27,252 nucleotides of DNA. Source: Bacteroidales bacterium (GTDB lineage: Bacteria; Bacteroidota; Bacteroidia; Bacteroidales; UBA12077). The stretch spans positions 1 to 27,252 of the forward strand of contig JASGMZ010000011.1 of the NCBI GenBank assembly GCA_030156305.1. The letters are read 5' to 3'. The stretch's first letter is position 1. Every line of letters begins with the position of its first letter. The notes below the pieces were generated by a model. It saw nothing but the letters and a program-made list of their open reading frames with translations, did no database searches and had not been told where the DNA came from. Below, piece by piece: positions 14,764 to 22,814 of this stretch. A program made the translations under genes and the position numbers.

Positions 14764-15987
14764 TTAGGCTGCTTTGAGCCTTTGTATATTGGTTTTACCC
14801 AATTTTTCTTTAGCATATTCGAGGGTAATAGTAATTTCTTTGTCCTTTTTCGAAGGCATATCAAACATTACATCCATCATGATTGCTTCGCAAATAGAAC
14901 GTAACCCGCGGGCTCCAAGCTTAAACTCTATGGCTTTCTCAACAATAAAATCCAATACATCATTTTCAAAATGTAAATCGATACCATCCATTTTAAACAA
15001 TTTTTTATACTGTTTGATGATGGCATTTTTAGGTTCAGTAAGAATTTTACGAAGGGCTTCTTTATGTAATGGATTTAAATAAGTAAGCACAGGGATTCGT
15101 CCAATAATCTCAGGAATTAATCCAAAAGCTTTTAAATCTTGTGGAGCAATATATTGCAACAGATTGTTTCTGTCAATCTGATTTTTTTCTCTGCTGGCGG
15201 CATATCCAACAACCTGGGTATTGAGTCTTTGCCCGATTTTCCGTTCGATTCCATCAAAAGCTCCACCACAAATAAACAGAATATTTTTAGTATTCACAGG
15301 AATCATCTTTTGGTCAGGATGTTTTCTTCCACCCTGAGGCGGTACATTTATTATTGAGCCTTCGAGCAGTTTTAGCAATCCCTGCTGAACACCTTCGCCG
15401 GATACATCACGTGTAATTGAAGGATTATCGCCTTTGCGGGCGATTTTATCAATCTCATCAATAAAAACAATTCCTTTTTCGGCAGCTTCTATATTATAAT
15501 CGGCTACCTGGAGTAAACGTGTTAAGATACTTTCAATATCTTCGCCCACATATCCTGCTTCTGTTAATACCGTAGCATCGACAATGGTAAATGGAACGTG
15601 TAACATTTTGGCAATGGTTCGGGCCAATAAGGTTTTGCCGGTACCTGTTTCACCAACCAGTACAATATTTGATTTTTCAATCTCTATTTCTTCTTCGTCT
15701 TTCAGGTTTTCCTGCATTAGCCTTTTGTAGTGGTTGTAAACAGCTACCGAGAGATATTTTTTGGCTTCTTCCTGCCCAATGACATACTGGTCGAGAAATT
15801 CTTTGATTTCTATAGGTTTAAGGAGTTCAATCTGATTAACATCAAATTCTCCTTTTTTGCGCAGCTCTTCCTGCACAATTTCATGTGCCTGCTCAATACA
15901 TCGGTCACAAATATGTCCTGACAATCCTGCAATCAAAAGATTGGTATCTTTTTTATCTCTCCCGCAAAACGAACATTTATCCATCAT
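14764..15987 (-). CDS. clpX: ATP-dependent Clp protease ATP-binding subunit ClpX
   Basis: The 407-residue protein is full length. The N-terminal zinc-binding domain has C5, C8, C27 and C30 (CSFCGR and CDRC). Walker A is GETGTGKT at 112-119 and Walker B ends with FIDEID near 175-180. The pore-2 RKH loop, QGGRKHP, lies near 218-224. ClpX unfolds tagged proteins and feeds them to ClpP. At the position of the E. coli ClpP-docking IGF loop this protein has VGY (in NTQVVGYAAS), so the tripeptide is divergent but similar in character. Two ATG codons are adjacent at the start; the second (15984) gives the common MDKCSFCGR beginning. It follows clpP but is separated from it by a terminator (16034-16063) and has its own promoter candidate. 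Confidence 0.97.
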   Translation of the reverse strand: MMDKCSFCGRDKKDTNLLIAGLSGHICDRCIEQAHEIVQEELRKKGEFDVNQIELLKPIEIKEFLDQYVIGQEEAKKYLSVAVYNHYKRLMQENLKDEEEIEIEKSNIVLVGETGTGKTLLARTIAKMLHVPFTIVDATVLTEAGYVGEDIESILTRLLQVADYNIEAAEKGIVFIDEIDKIARKGDNPSITRDVSGEGVQQGLLKLLEGSIINVPPQGGRKHPDQKMIPVNTKNILFICGGAFDGIERKIGQRLNTQVVGYAASREKNQIDRNNLLQYIAPQDLKAFGLIPEIIGRIPVLTYLNPLHKEALRKILTEPKNAIIKQYKKLFKMDGIDLHFENDVLDFIVEKAIEFKLGARGLRSICEAIMMDVMFDMPSKKDKEITITLEYAKEKLGKTNIQRLKAA

Positions 15988-16009
15988 GAATTCTTTTTAA
16001 TATATTTTA

Positions 16010-16017
16010 CAAATTTA
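16010..16017 (-). promoter_or_regulatory. Candidate -7 box of clpX
   Basis: TAAATTTG on the minus strand matches TAnnTTTG, 23 nt before the clpX start and directly downstream of the clpP terminator. No clear TTG lies at the -33 distance. Confidence 0.45.
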
Positions 16018-16033
16018 CGGTAATAATTAGAAT

Positions 16034-16063
16034 AAAAAAAACCGCATTATAGATATGCGGTTT
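16034..16063 (-). terminator. Terminator between clpP and clpX
   Basis: Arms AAACCGCAT (16039-16047) and ATGCGGTTT (16055-16063) form a 9-bp stem, followed on the minus strand by eight T residues. It should end most clpP transcripts before clpX. Confidence 0.85.
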
Positions 16064-16087
16064 CATAAAATGTGAGGTTTAATTTTT

Positions 16088-16771
16088 TTATTCTTTCTTT
16101 TCATTTCTGATTAACACTTCATCAATCATTCCGTATTTTTTAGCTTCTTCGGCAGTCATCCAGTAATCACGGTCCGAATCTTTTTCGATTTTTTTAAATG
16201 TGTTTCCCGAATGTTTTGCCAGTATTTCGTAAAGTTCCTTTTTTAATTTAAGGATTTCACGAGCCGTAATTTCAATATCGGCAGCCTGTCCCTGGGCGCC
16301 ACCCATAGGTTGGTGAATCATTACTCTCGAATGAGTTAATGCAGAACGCTTACCGGTTGTTCCTGCTGCCAGTAACACAGCTCCCATCGATGCGGCCATT
16401 CCTGTACAGATGGTGGCAATGTCGGGAGAAATGTATTGCATGGTGTCATAAATTCCCAGTCCTGCATGAACAGCTCCTCCGGGCGTATTCATATAGATTT
16501 GAATATCTTTGGCAGGATCGGTAGATTCGAGAAATAGCAATTGAGCCTGAATAATATTGGCTACATAGTCGTCAATAGGAACACCAAGAAAAATAATGCG
16601 GTCCATCATTAATCGCGAGAAAACATCCATTTGAGCAACATTCAGCTGGCGTTCTTCGATAATGGTGGGTGAAATATAACTGTTATATGTCGATGCATAC
16701 TTTTCCATCGATAAGCTGCTTATACCAAGGTGTTTGGTAGCATATTTTTTAAATTCGTCTTTTGGAATCAT
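16088..16771 (-). CDS. clpP: ATP-dependent Clp protease proteolytic subunit ClpP
   Basis: The 227-residue serine peptidase of family S14 forms the ClpP tetradecamer and degrades proteins delivered by ClpX. The catalytic triad is visible: S128 in GMAASMGAV, H153 in MIHQPMGG, and the Asp in EKDSDRDYW (D198 by alignment with the enterobacterial ERDTERDRF). NTPGGAV near 95-101 is the oxyanion/handle region. The N-terminal ~30 residues may include a propeptide. It lies 61 nt downstream of tig on the same strand and upstream of clpX, the conserved tig-clpP-clpX order. A terminator follows it. Confidence 0.97.
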   Translation of the reverse strand: MIPKDEFKKYATKHLGISSLSMEKYASTYNSYISPTIIEERQLNVAQMDVFSRLMMDRIIFLGVPIDDYVANIIQAQLLFLESTDPAKDIQIYMNTPGGAVHAGLGIYDTMQYISPDIATICTGMAASMGAVLLAAGTTGKRSALTHSRVMIHQPMGGAQGQAADIEITAREILKLKKELYEILAKHSGNTFKKIEKDSDRDYWMTAEEAKKYGMIDEVLIRNEKKE

Positions 16772-16832
16772 AATTATACCTGTTTAATAATTTTGGGTTT
16801 ATAAAGATAAAGAATTTTACGGTACAACGAAA

Positions 16833-18203
16833 TTATTTACTTTGCTTTTGTTCGTCCTCAAAAAGCTTCTGAAACTCTTCGGTAGTCACTTCTTTTTCAT
16901 CTATTTTTACCGAATCTTTAATGAGCTCCAGCACTTTGTCTTCGAATTTACGTTCGTAAAGATTTCGTCTTTCGGTATCCTTTTTTAGGATTTCTTTAGC
17001 ATATATTTCTAACTGCTCATCGGGCAAATTGTTCAATCCATATTGCATAAATTGTGCAGCAGTAACCTCTTTGGCTACCTCTAGCACTTCCTCTTCGGTA
17101 ACTTTAATTTCGTTATCTTTAATGATTTGGTCACGAATAATTTGCCATTTTAAATCTTCTTCGAATTTTGGAAATTCTTCTTCGATTTGTTCGGGAGTGA
17201 ATTTACCTTCGTTAATTGCAATCAACCATCGTTTTAGAAATTCAACGGGTAATTCAGGTTTCAGTTTGTTTACCAGTTTCTTTTTGGCATCGATTAAGAA
17301 CCGGTAATCGGCTTCTTTTTTAAAGTTTTCTTTTATTTCTTCAGTAAGTTTGTTATTAAATTCTTTTTCCGATTGAATAACACCCTCGCCGAAGGCTTTA
17401 TCAAAAAGTTCCTGGTTTACTTCCGCTTTTTCAAATTTTTGAATTTGATTGATTTTAAACTCAAAATCACCAGTAATATTTTTTGTTTTTTCTTTGTCGA
17501 TTCTTAGCATCGAAGCAATTTCCGAGTCGCTTGGATAAGCTTTTCGCACATCAAATTTTACCATGTCGCCTACTTTTTTATCGGCAAATGCTGCTTTAAT
17601 ATCTTTATCTTTTATGTACTCAATGGAAATTTTTACATCTTCGGTTTTTATTCCATCTTCAAGGGCATTTCCATTTTCATCAAGTTGTGTAAAATTACCG
17701 GTTAACATTTCATGGTCGGTAGTTTTATCAATATCAACAAATTCTCCAAACCGGCGTTGATAATTGTCGGTTTGTGCTTCGAGCAATTTTTTGTCCACCT
17801 TAACATCATAATAAGGTACTTTGTCTTTTTTCGACAGTTTTACATCTACTTCGGGAGCCAGGCCTATATCAAATACAAACTCAAATTCATTATCCTGGTC
17901 AAAGTCAATGGTTTTTTGATCTTTATTGGGTAATGGTTCGCCAAGCATATTTAATTTTTCTTCGCGGATATAATGGGTAAGTGATTCGGATATAAGTTTA
18001 TTTACCTCTTCAGCTAAAATGGCTTTGCCGTACATTTTTTTAATCAGTCCGATGGGGACTTTCCCTGGCCTGAATCCGTCAATTCTTGCTTTTTTACGAT
18101 AGTCTTTAAGCGTGTTCTCTACCTTTTCAGCGTAATCCTCTTCGGATATCTGAATTTTTAATAAGGCATTTAATTCGTCGATGTTTTCTTTTACTATATT
18201 CAT
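16833..18203 (-). CDS. tig: Trigger factor (ribosome-associated chaperone)
   Basis: The protein has 456 residues from the ATG at 18203, starting MNIVKENIDELNALLKI. A longer frame opens at a TTG (18257), but its first codons overlap the terminator of the upstream tRNA gene, so the ATG is chosen. The ribosome-docking loop GFRPGKVPIGLIKKMYG lies near residues 41-57, the FKBP-like PPIase domain in the middle is divergent, as is common in Bacteroidota, and the C-terminal helical chaperone arm is lysine/glutamate-rich. It binds nascent chains at the ribosomal exit tunnel. tig, clpP and clpX follow in this order on the minus strand. Confidence 0.94.
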   Translation of the reverse strand: MNIVKENIDELNALLKIQISEEDYAEKVENTLKDYRKKARIDGFRPGKVPIGLIKKMYGKAILAEEVNKLISESLTHYIREEKLNMLGEPLPNKDQKTIDFDQDNEFEFVFDIGLAPEVDVKLSKKDKVPYYDVKVDKKLLEAQTDNYQRRFGEFVDIDKTTDHEMLTGNFTQLDENGNALEDGIKTEDVKISIEYIKDKDIKAAFADKKVGDMVKFDVRKAYPSDSEIASMLRIDKEKTKNITGDFEFKINQIQKFEKAEVNQELFDKAFGEGVIQSEKEFNNKLTEEIKENFKKEADYRFLIDAKKKLVNKLKPELPVEFLKRWLIAINEGKFTPEQIEEEFPKFEEDLKWQIIRDQIIKDNEIKVTEEEVLEVAKEVTAAQFMQYGLNNLPDEQLEIYAKEILKKDTERRNLYERKFEDKVLELIKDSVKIDEKEVTTEEFQKLFEDEQKQSK

Positions 18204-18234
18204 CAGTAATTTGTTTTGAGCATTTACAAATTTT

Positions 18235-18281
18235 AAAAAACCGCCAAACAATCGCAAGGTTTATCGATTGTTGCAGCGGTT
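18235..18281 (-). terminator. Terminator after tRNA-Leu
   Basis: On the minus strand AACCGC...ACAATCG pairs with CGATTGT...GCGGTT in a two-part stem with small internal loops, followed by TTTTTT. It ends the tRNA-Leu transcript and lies 30-80 nt before the tig start codon. Confidence 0.75.
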
Positions 18282-18294
18282 AGTTACGTTTTTG

Positions 18295-18376
18295 TGCGGA
18301 TGAAGGGACTCGAACCCCCACGCCCGAAGGCACTAGATCCTAAGTCTAGCGCGGCTACCAATTACGCCACATCCGC
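18295..18376 (-). tRNA. tRNA-Leu (anticodon TAG)
   Basis: On the minus strand the 82-nt sequence starts GCGGATG and ends CATCCGC plus the discriminator A, giving a full 7-bp acceptor stem. The anticodon stem CTAGA/TCTAG encloses the loop CTTAGGA with anticodon TAG. A long variable arm (TGCCTTCGGGCGT region) marks it as class II, and GGTTCGAGTCC is the T-loop segment. The 3' CCA is not encoded, so it must be added enzymatically. Confidence 0.96.
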
Positions 18377-18387
18377 AAAAGTGAGTG

Positions 18388-18395
18388 CAAATATA
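18388..18395 (-). promoter_or_regulatory. Candidate -7 box of tRNA-Leu
   Basis: TATATTTG on the minus strand matches TAnnTTTG and ends 12 nt before the tRNA 5' end, a fitting distance for a short-leader tRNA transcript. A -33 TTG at 19-20 nt is not evident. Confidence 0.5.
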
Positions 18396-18441
18396 TTATA
18401 ATTTTTTTAGAAAAAGAAAAATCAAAAAAAAGTTTGTTTGT

Positions 18442-18621
18442 TTAATGATGTTTTAAAATAAAAGAAAGAATGATATTTATTCCCAGGCCGATACAAAAAC
18501 CAATAGCAATTTCTATTACTTCAATATTGCGTTGATATACAGGATTTTTAATTGTAAAATGCAAAATTGCCGGAAAAACAATAAGTAATATTGCAATTAA
18601 TAAATGGTATTTTTTATTCAT
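18442..18621 (-). CDS. Small hydrophobic membrane protein (59 residues)
   Basis: A complete frame runs from ATG 18621 to TAA 18442. It begins MNKKYHLLIAILLIVFPAIL (first membrane segment about residues 6-22), has a short polar stretch, TIKNPVYQRNIEVIE, and then IAIGFCIGLGINIILSFIL (second segment, about 38-56), ending in KHH. Two helices separated by a charged loop, positive residues at both ends and normal amino acid composition argue for a real gene. I do not recognise the family. It lies between lptB and tRNA-Leu on the same strand, with lptB upstream by 81 nt, so it may be the last gene of the lptB transcript. Confidence 0.65.
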   Translation of the reverse strand: MNKKYHLLIAILLIVFPAILHFTIKNPVYQRNIEVIEIAIGFCIGLGINIILSFILKHH

Positions 18622-18702
18622 TTATCATGATTTTTAAAGAAAACACAATAAATGAATTCTATTTAAACAAGATGTTAAATAAAGTTTAATTAAATATTAT
18701 CC

Positions 18703-19464
18703 TTATTCATTATTGAGGCCTATTGTCCGTAAGTCAAAGTTTTTACCAAGATAAACACGCCGCACTTGTTCATCTTCTGCCAGTTCCTGTGCATTTCCTG
18801 CTTTTAATATTGACCCTTCAAAAAGCAAATAAGCACGGTCTGTAATTGAAAGCGTTTCGTGTACATTATGGTCGGTAATTAAAATACCGATATTTTTTTC
18901 TTTTAGTTTTCCTACAATTTCCTGAATATCTTCAACGGCAATTGGGTCAACCCCGGCAAATGGTTCGTCGAGGAGGATGAATTTGGGTTTGATGGCCAGA
19001 GCTCTGGCTATTTCGGTTCTTCGTCTTTCCCCTCCGGATAGTTGTATTCCTAAACTTTTTCGTATTTTTTGTAATCCAAATTCGTCCAAAAGATTTTCAA
19101 GTCGTTCTTTTTGTTCTTCTTTAGACATGTCAGACATCTCTAATACAGCTTTGATATTATCCTCGATACTTAGTTTTCTGAATACAGAGGCTTCTTGTGC
19201 CAGGTAGCCAACGCCCATTTGGGCACGCTTGTACATGGGTTTTTTAGTAATATCTTCATTGTCAAGATAAATTTTACCTGAATATGGAGTAATCAATCCA
19301 ACAATCATATAAAAAGTAGTTGTTTTACCGGCTCCATTTGGCCCTAGCAGGCCTACAATTTCGCCCTGTTTAACGTCAACAGAAACTTTGTTTACGACAG
19401 TTCTTGAGCGGTATTTTTTTATCAGATTCTCGGTCCGTAATTGTACTTGATGCTCCTGACTCAT
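18703..19464 (-). CDS. lptB: LPS export ABC transporter ATP-binding protein LptB
   Basis: The 253-residue ATPase powers extraction of lipopolysaccharide from the inner membrane together with LptFG and LptC. Walker A is GPNGAGKTTT near residues 39-48, the signature is LSGGERRRTEIARAL near 143-157, Walker B is FILLDEPFAGVDP near 162-174, and the switch histidine is in ITDHNVHETL. The FAGVDPIAV form after Walker B and the ERRRTEIARAL signature are typical of LptB rather than of amino-acid ABC ATPases. It follows the DUF5686 gene by 46 nt on the same strand. A -7 box candidate lies in that gap, so it may also be transcribed on its own. Confidence 0.93.
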   Translation of the reverse strand: MSQEHQVQLRTENLIKKYRSRTVVNKVSVDVKQGEIVGLLGPNGAGKTTTFYMIVGLITPYSGKIYLDNEDITKKPMYKRAQMGVGYLAQEASVFRKLSIEDNIKAVLEMSDMSKEEQKERLENLLDEFGLQKIRKSLGIQLSGGERRRTEIARALAIKPKFILLDEPFAGVDPIAVEDIQEIVGKLKEKNIGILITDHNVHETLSITDRAYLLFEGSILKAGNAQELAEDEQVRRVYLGKNFDLRTIGLNNE

Positions 19465-19482
19465 GCTTAAAATTATTTTTTA

Positions 19483-19490
19483 CAAATGTA
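19483..19490 (-). promoter_or_regulatory. Candidate -7 box of lptB
   Basis: TACATTTG on the minus strand matches TAnnTTTG, about 19 nt before the lptB ATG in the gap after the DUF5686 gene. No TTG lies at the -33 distance, so it remains tentative. Confidence 0.35.
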
Positions 19491-19510
19491 TGATTTTTTT
19501 AATGCAATTT

Positions 19511-21973
19511 TTAGAATATAATTTGTATGGTTGCCCGTAATCCAAATTTTTCGATATTTTCATGATCAAGATATGATAAACGCCACAAGGCATCTATTCT
19601 AAATATTTTTAAAATATTTTCAATACCTACTCCTGCTTCTAAATAGGGATCATTAACTTGATATAATCCCTCGGGAAAATTCATCATTTTTTCATGCCGG
19701 GTACTTAGTTCTCCAATTAAAGCTTTTCCAGAGATTACTTCCCTCCATTTTAATTTTCGGATTAATGGAATTTTATTCAGGAAAAACCCTTGAAAGTGAT
19801 GTTCGGCATAAATGCTTAGATATCTGTCGCTTGCAAATTCGTAATAATTCATCATGTTAAATGCATACCGATCGAAAGCATATGTTTCGTTTCCTTCATG
19901 TAGTTTTAATAGTGGGTAAGGAACAGTCCCAAAAACCTGGCCTGCATCAATAATATATTTGAAATACCCTAACGGATTAATGGGCACTTTGTGTGCCAGA
20001 TTAACATTTACTTTATAGTACTCGTAGTCGGAGCCTAAAAGATTTTTTATTCCTGCGGTAAAATTAAGGTTAAGCACCGGATCATTGGTTCCAAGATTTA
20101 TACGTTCAAATTCACCACGTAAGTATTTTTCATTTTTAGCAAATCGAACATTTAGGTTAATTTCGCTGGTAGTGACCGCATTAAACATTAGGGTGTCTGA
20201 TAGTGTGGTTTTTTGAAAAGGAATATCATTTGTTGGTTCTATGCTTTTGTAATTGAATGTAAGCATGTTGGAAAATCCCTGGAACCATTCTTTTTCGATA
20301 AAAACATTAAAGTCTTTTACCATCGTTAGTTTATCGTTAGGATTTCGCCTTAAGATAGAAGTAAAAAAATTATCTTCGGTAAGTGCATTGGGGCTTTGCC
20401 CTAATTGTTGGATATCATATTTATATTGTGAGCCGACAGCTAATCTTGGATTTTTGTCGAATAAATAAATAAAACCCCCGCCATATTTAAAACGGTTGTC
20501 TTTTTCTCCATAAGCAACATGGGCATTAATCATTAAGTTTGTACTGAAATTATTGCTTGTTCTTCCACTTAAGCGGATTCTGTTTCCTTCAATCTCATTA
20601 AAACTAAAGGTTTTATAGTAAGGGCCTAGTTCAAACAAGCCTATCTCGTAATGATACATTCCAAACATCATCACTATTTTTTCGTATGTTTTGTAAATAG
20701 GCACATGCTTTATGGAATCAACCATTTCGTATATTTTTATTTCCTTAGGTGTTAGGTTGATAGGCCTGTTTTTTATCCAAAAATCTTCATCGTTAATGAT
20801 AGCATTTTCCTCTACAATTACATTATCATTAATTTTTTGCACCCGTTTTGGGAGTTCTGTATTGATATGGATGTTCTTGTAATGGGTTGTTTTTTTTCCG
20901 AAAAATCCCAATGTCCGGTCTGTAAGGTTAAAATCGAAAAAGAGTTTTTCGTTTTTCATAAACCAAATGCTATCGTTAATTTGTTCGTATTCATATTCTG
21001 CCACAAAATCATTAATAAAATTGATATTAACATCATTGGCCATTCGCATTTGAATTTTTTTGATGGCAAACGTTGTATCGTTTACCCAGAAGTCTCCATG
21101 GAAAGTTCGCTCTTGTTTTCTTTTGGGCACAAAAGAAATGTGATAGCACCATTGGTTATTGATAAAAGCGCTATCGATTAAATAATATTTGTAATAATAC
21201 AAACCAAAATCGGCAATAGGACTTACAAAGCCAGGTTCAAATACTCTTTGGAAATTTTCATAGATATTTATTTTTTGGTACATTTTTCCGGTAAATTGCG
21301 AAAGGCTTTCATTCTCAACACCCGATATTTTTGTTGCTTTTATAATTTCTCGTTCTATTTTGGGTTCTTTTTGATAATAGTATTCGGAAAACGATTCGGT
21401 AATAAAAACAGGTAAGTATGGTTTCCCCGTAATTGCTGAGGTATCAATATAATCAAAAATAAACTGGAAATCTTTTAATAGTCTGTTATTCTTTAACTGG
21501 TCGTTTACATTGTTTATATCAATTTCTATTTTATTGTATAAATTATAGGTATATGAGTCGTATTTTCGTGGATTATGTTTTTCCTTATTGGCGATGATAT
21601 TTCTTAAAATCGGGTGTGCCGGATTTTCGGAAGGAAGTACTACCACTTCATCGATTTCATATATGTTTGGCTCAAGGTTGAAATTTATAATCTGGTAGCT
21701 GAGTGCATTAACAGGTTTGGCCTGAGGCTTGTATCCAACAAAGGAAACAAGAATAGAATCATAACTTTGCCTTGATTCTAAAAAATATTCACCAGAAGTA
21801 TTGGTGATAGTACCAATGGATGAATTCTGAAAGGTAACATTTACGAAAGGGATGGGCTCTCCCGTTTCGGAATCTTTAATAACACCTCTTACTTTGGTAA
21901 TTTGACTTAAGGCAAGTGTTGATTGCAGCATAAAGATGATAAATAATAACCAGGTATAAAGCCTCCTTTTCAT
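19511..21973 (-). CDS. DUF5686 outer-membrane protein with carboxypeptidase-regulatory-like domain
   Basis: The protein has 820 residues. The first ~24 form a signal peptide. Residues ~27-112 are a carboxypeptidase-regulatory-like beta-sandwich with the typical VRGVIKDSETGEPIPFVNV start, as found at the N-terminus of SusC/TonB-linked proteins. The remainder fits DUF5686: a periplasmic segment and then about 450 residues of alternating polar and aromatic strands, ending in ATIQIIF with a terminal phenylalanine, as expected for an outer-membrane beta-barrel. No TonB plug is apparent. Function is unknown; I infer an envelope role from the location between tatC and lptB. Confidence 0.88.
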   Translation of the reverse strand: MKRRLYTWLLFIIFMLQSTLALSQITKVRGVIKDSETGEPIPFVNVTFQNSSIGTITNTSGEYFLESRQSYDSILVSFVGYKPQAKPVNALSYQIINFNLEPNIYEIDEVVVLPSENPAHPILRNIIANKEKHNPRKYDSYTYNLYNKIEIDINNVNDQLKNNRLLKDFQFIFDYIDTSAITGKPYLPVFITESFSEYYYQKEPKIEREIIKATKISGVENESLSQFTGKMYQKINIYENFQRVFEPGFVSPIADFGLYYYKYYLIDSAFINNQWCYHISFVPKRKQERTFHGDFWVNDTTFAIKKIQMRMANDVNINFINDFVAEYEYEQINDSIWFMKNEKLFFDFNLTDRTLGFFGKKTTHYKNIHINTELPKRVQKINDNVIVEENAIINDEDFWIKNRPINLTPKEIKIYEMVDSIKHVPIYKTYEKIVMMFGMYHYEIGLFELGPYYKTFSFNEIEGNRIRLSGRTSNNFSTNLMINAHVAYGEKDNRFKYGGGFIYLFDKNPRLAVGSQYKYDIQQLGQSPNALTEDNFFTSILRRNPNDKLTMVKDFNVFIEKEWFQGFSNMLTFNYKSIEPTNDIPFQKTTLSDTLMFNAVTTSEINLNVRFAKNEKYLRGEFERINLGTNDPVLNLNFTAGIKNLLGSDYEYYKVNVNLAHKVPINPLGYFKYIIDAGQVFGTVPYPLLKLHEGNETYAFDRYAFNMMNYYEFASDRYLSIYAEHHFQGFFLNKIPLIRKLKWREVISGKALIGELSTRHEKMMNFPEGLYQVNDPYLEAGVGIENILKIFRIDALWRLSYLDHENIEKFGLRATIQIIF

Positions 21974-22015
21974 TCTGTTAGCGGTTAATAAATATTAAAA
22001 ATAAGTTTAATAGCC

Positions 22016-22813
22016 TTAAGGTTGTAATTTTTTTACCACTCTTTTTGATATAACAATTCCTGCTTCGTAAAGAATTAGTAAGGGTAAAGTAACCAATATC
22101 AGGCTAAAAATATCGGGAGGAGTAATTGTTGCGGCAAGAACCATCACTATAATAATGGCATGTCGCCTGTATTTCCGGAGAAATTCAGGAGTTACCAACC
22201 CTGCTTTACTTAAAAAATAAATTAATATTGGAAGTTCAAAAATTACTCCTGCTGCTAATGTAACGGATGTCACCGTTCCGATATATGATTTAAGATTGAT
22301 TTGATTTAAAACCTGATCGCTAACATTGTATGAGCCCAGAAAGTGGATGGATAAAGGAGCAATAATAAAATATCCAAAACACACACCCATTATAAATAAT
22401 AGAGAACTAATAGTTACTGCTCCTCTGCTGTGTTTTAATTCATTTTCGTATAATGCAGGTTTTATAAAAGTCCAAAATTCCCAGAAAATATATGGGAAAG
22501 CAACAATTATCCCTGCAAAAATAGAAATAGTGATATGAATTGTAAACTGCCCTGCCATTTTAATGTTAATAATTTGGAAAGGTTCAGCATTAATACATAG
22601 TTTGGGGATGTTAACCTTATCCCCTAAAAAGCAAAGCATTTTGTTAGTGAAAAAATCAGGATTTTTGGGTGCTAAAATAATATGGTTAAAAACAATATCG
22701 CTAAATATAAATGCTACAATAGCAACAATGATAACAGATGCAAATGCCCGTATCAAATGCCATCTTAATTCTTCAAGATGTTCTAAAAAAGTCATATTGT
22801 TGCTACGAGCCAT
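22016..22813 (-). CDS. tatC: Sec-independent protein translocase TatC
   Basis: The protein has 265 residues from ATG 22813, beginning MARSNNMTFLEHLEELRWHL. The conserved FLEHLEELR motif of the N-terminal cytoplasmic region, where the twin-arginine signal is recognised, is intact. Six membrane segments follow, with the TatC-typical FELPILIYFL and the proline near the fifth helix. An in-frame TTG at 22822 overlaps the upstream gene and is less likely. TatC forms the receptor of the twin-arginine pathway for folded proteins; tatA/B are not in the window. The gene begins one base after the kdsD stop codon, so they are translationally linked. Confidence 0.95.
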   Translation of the reverse strand: MARSNNMTFLEHLEELRWHLIRAFASVIIVAIVAFIFSDIVFNHIILAPKNPDFFTNKMLCFLGDKVNIPKLCINAEPFQIINIKMAGQFTIHITISIFAGIIVAFPYIFWEFWTFIKPALYENELKHSRGAVTISSLLFIMGVCFGYFIIAPLSIHFLGSYNVSDQVLNQINLKSYIGTVTSVTLAAGVIFELPILIYFLSKAGLVTPEFLRKYRRHAIIIVMVLAATITPPDIFSLILVTLPLLILYEAGIVISKRVVKKLQP

Positions 22814-22814
22814 G

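Noticed and set aside
16833..18257. Longer trigger factor from a TTG at 18257
   Set aside because: The additional 18 codons run into the terminator hairpin of tRNA-Leu, and the ATG at 18203 gives the usual trigger-factor N-terminus.
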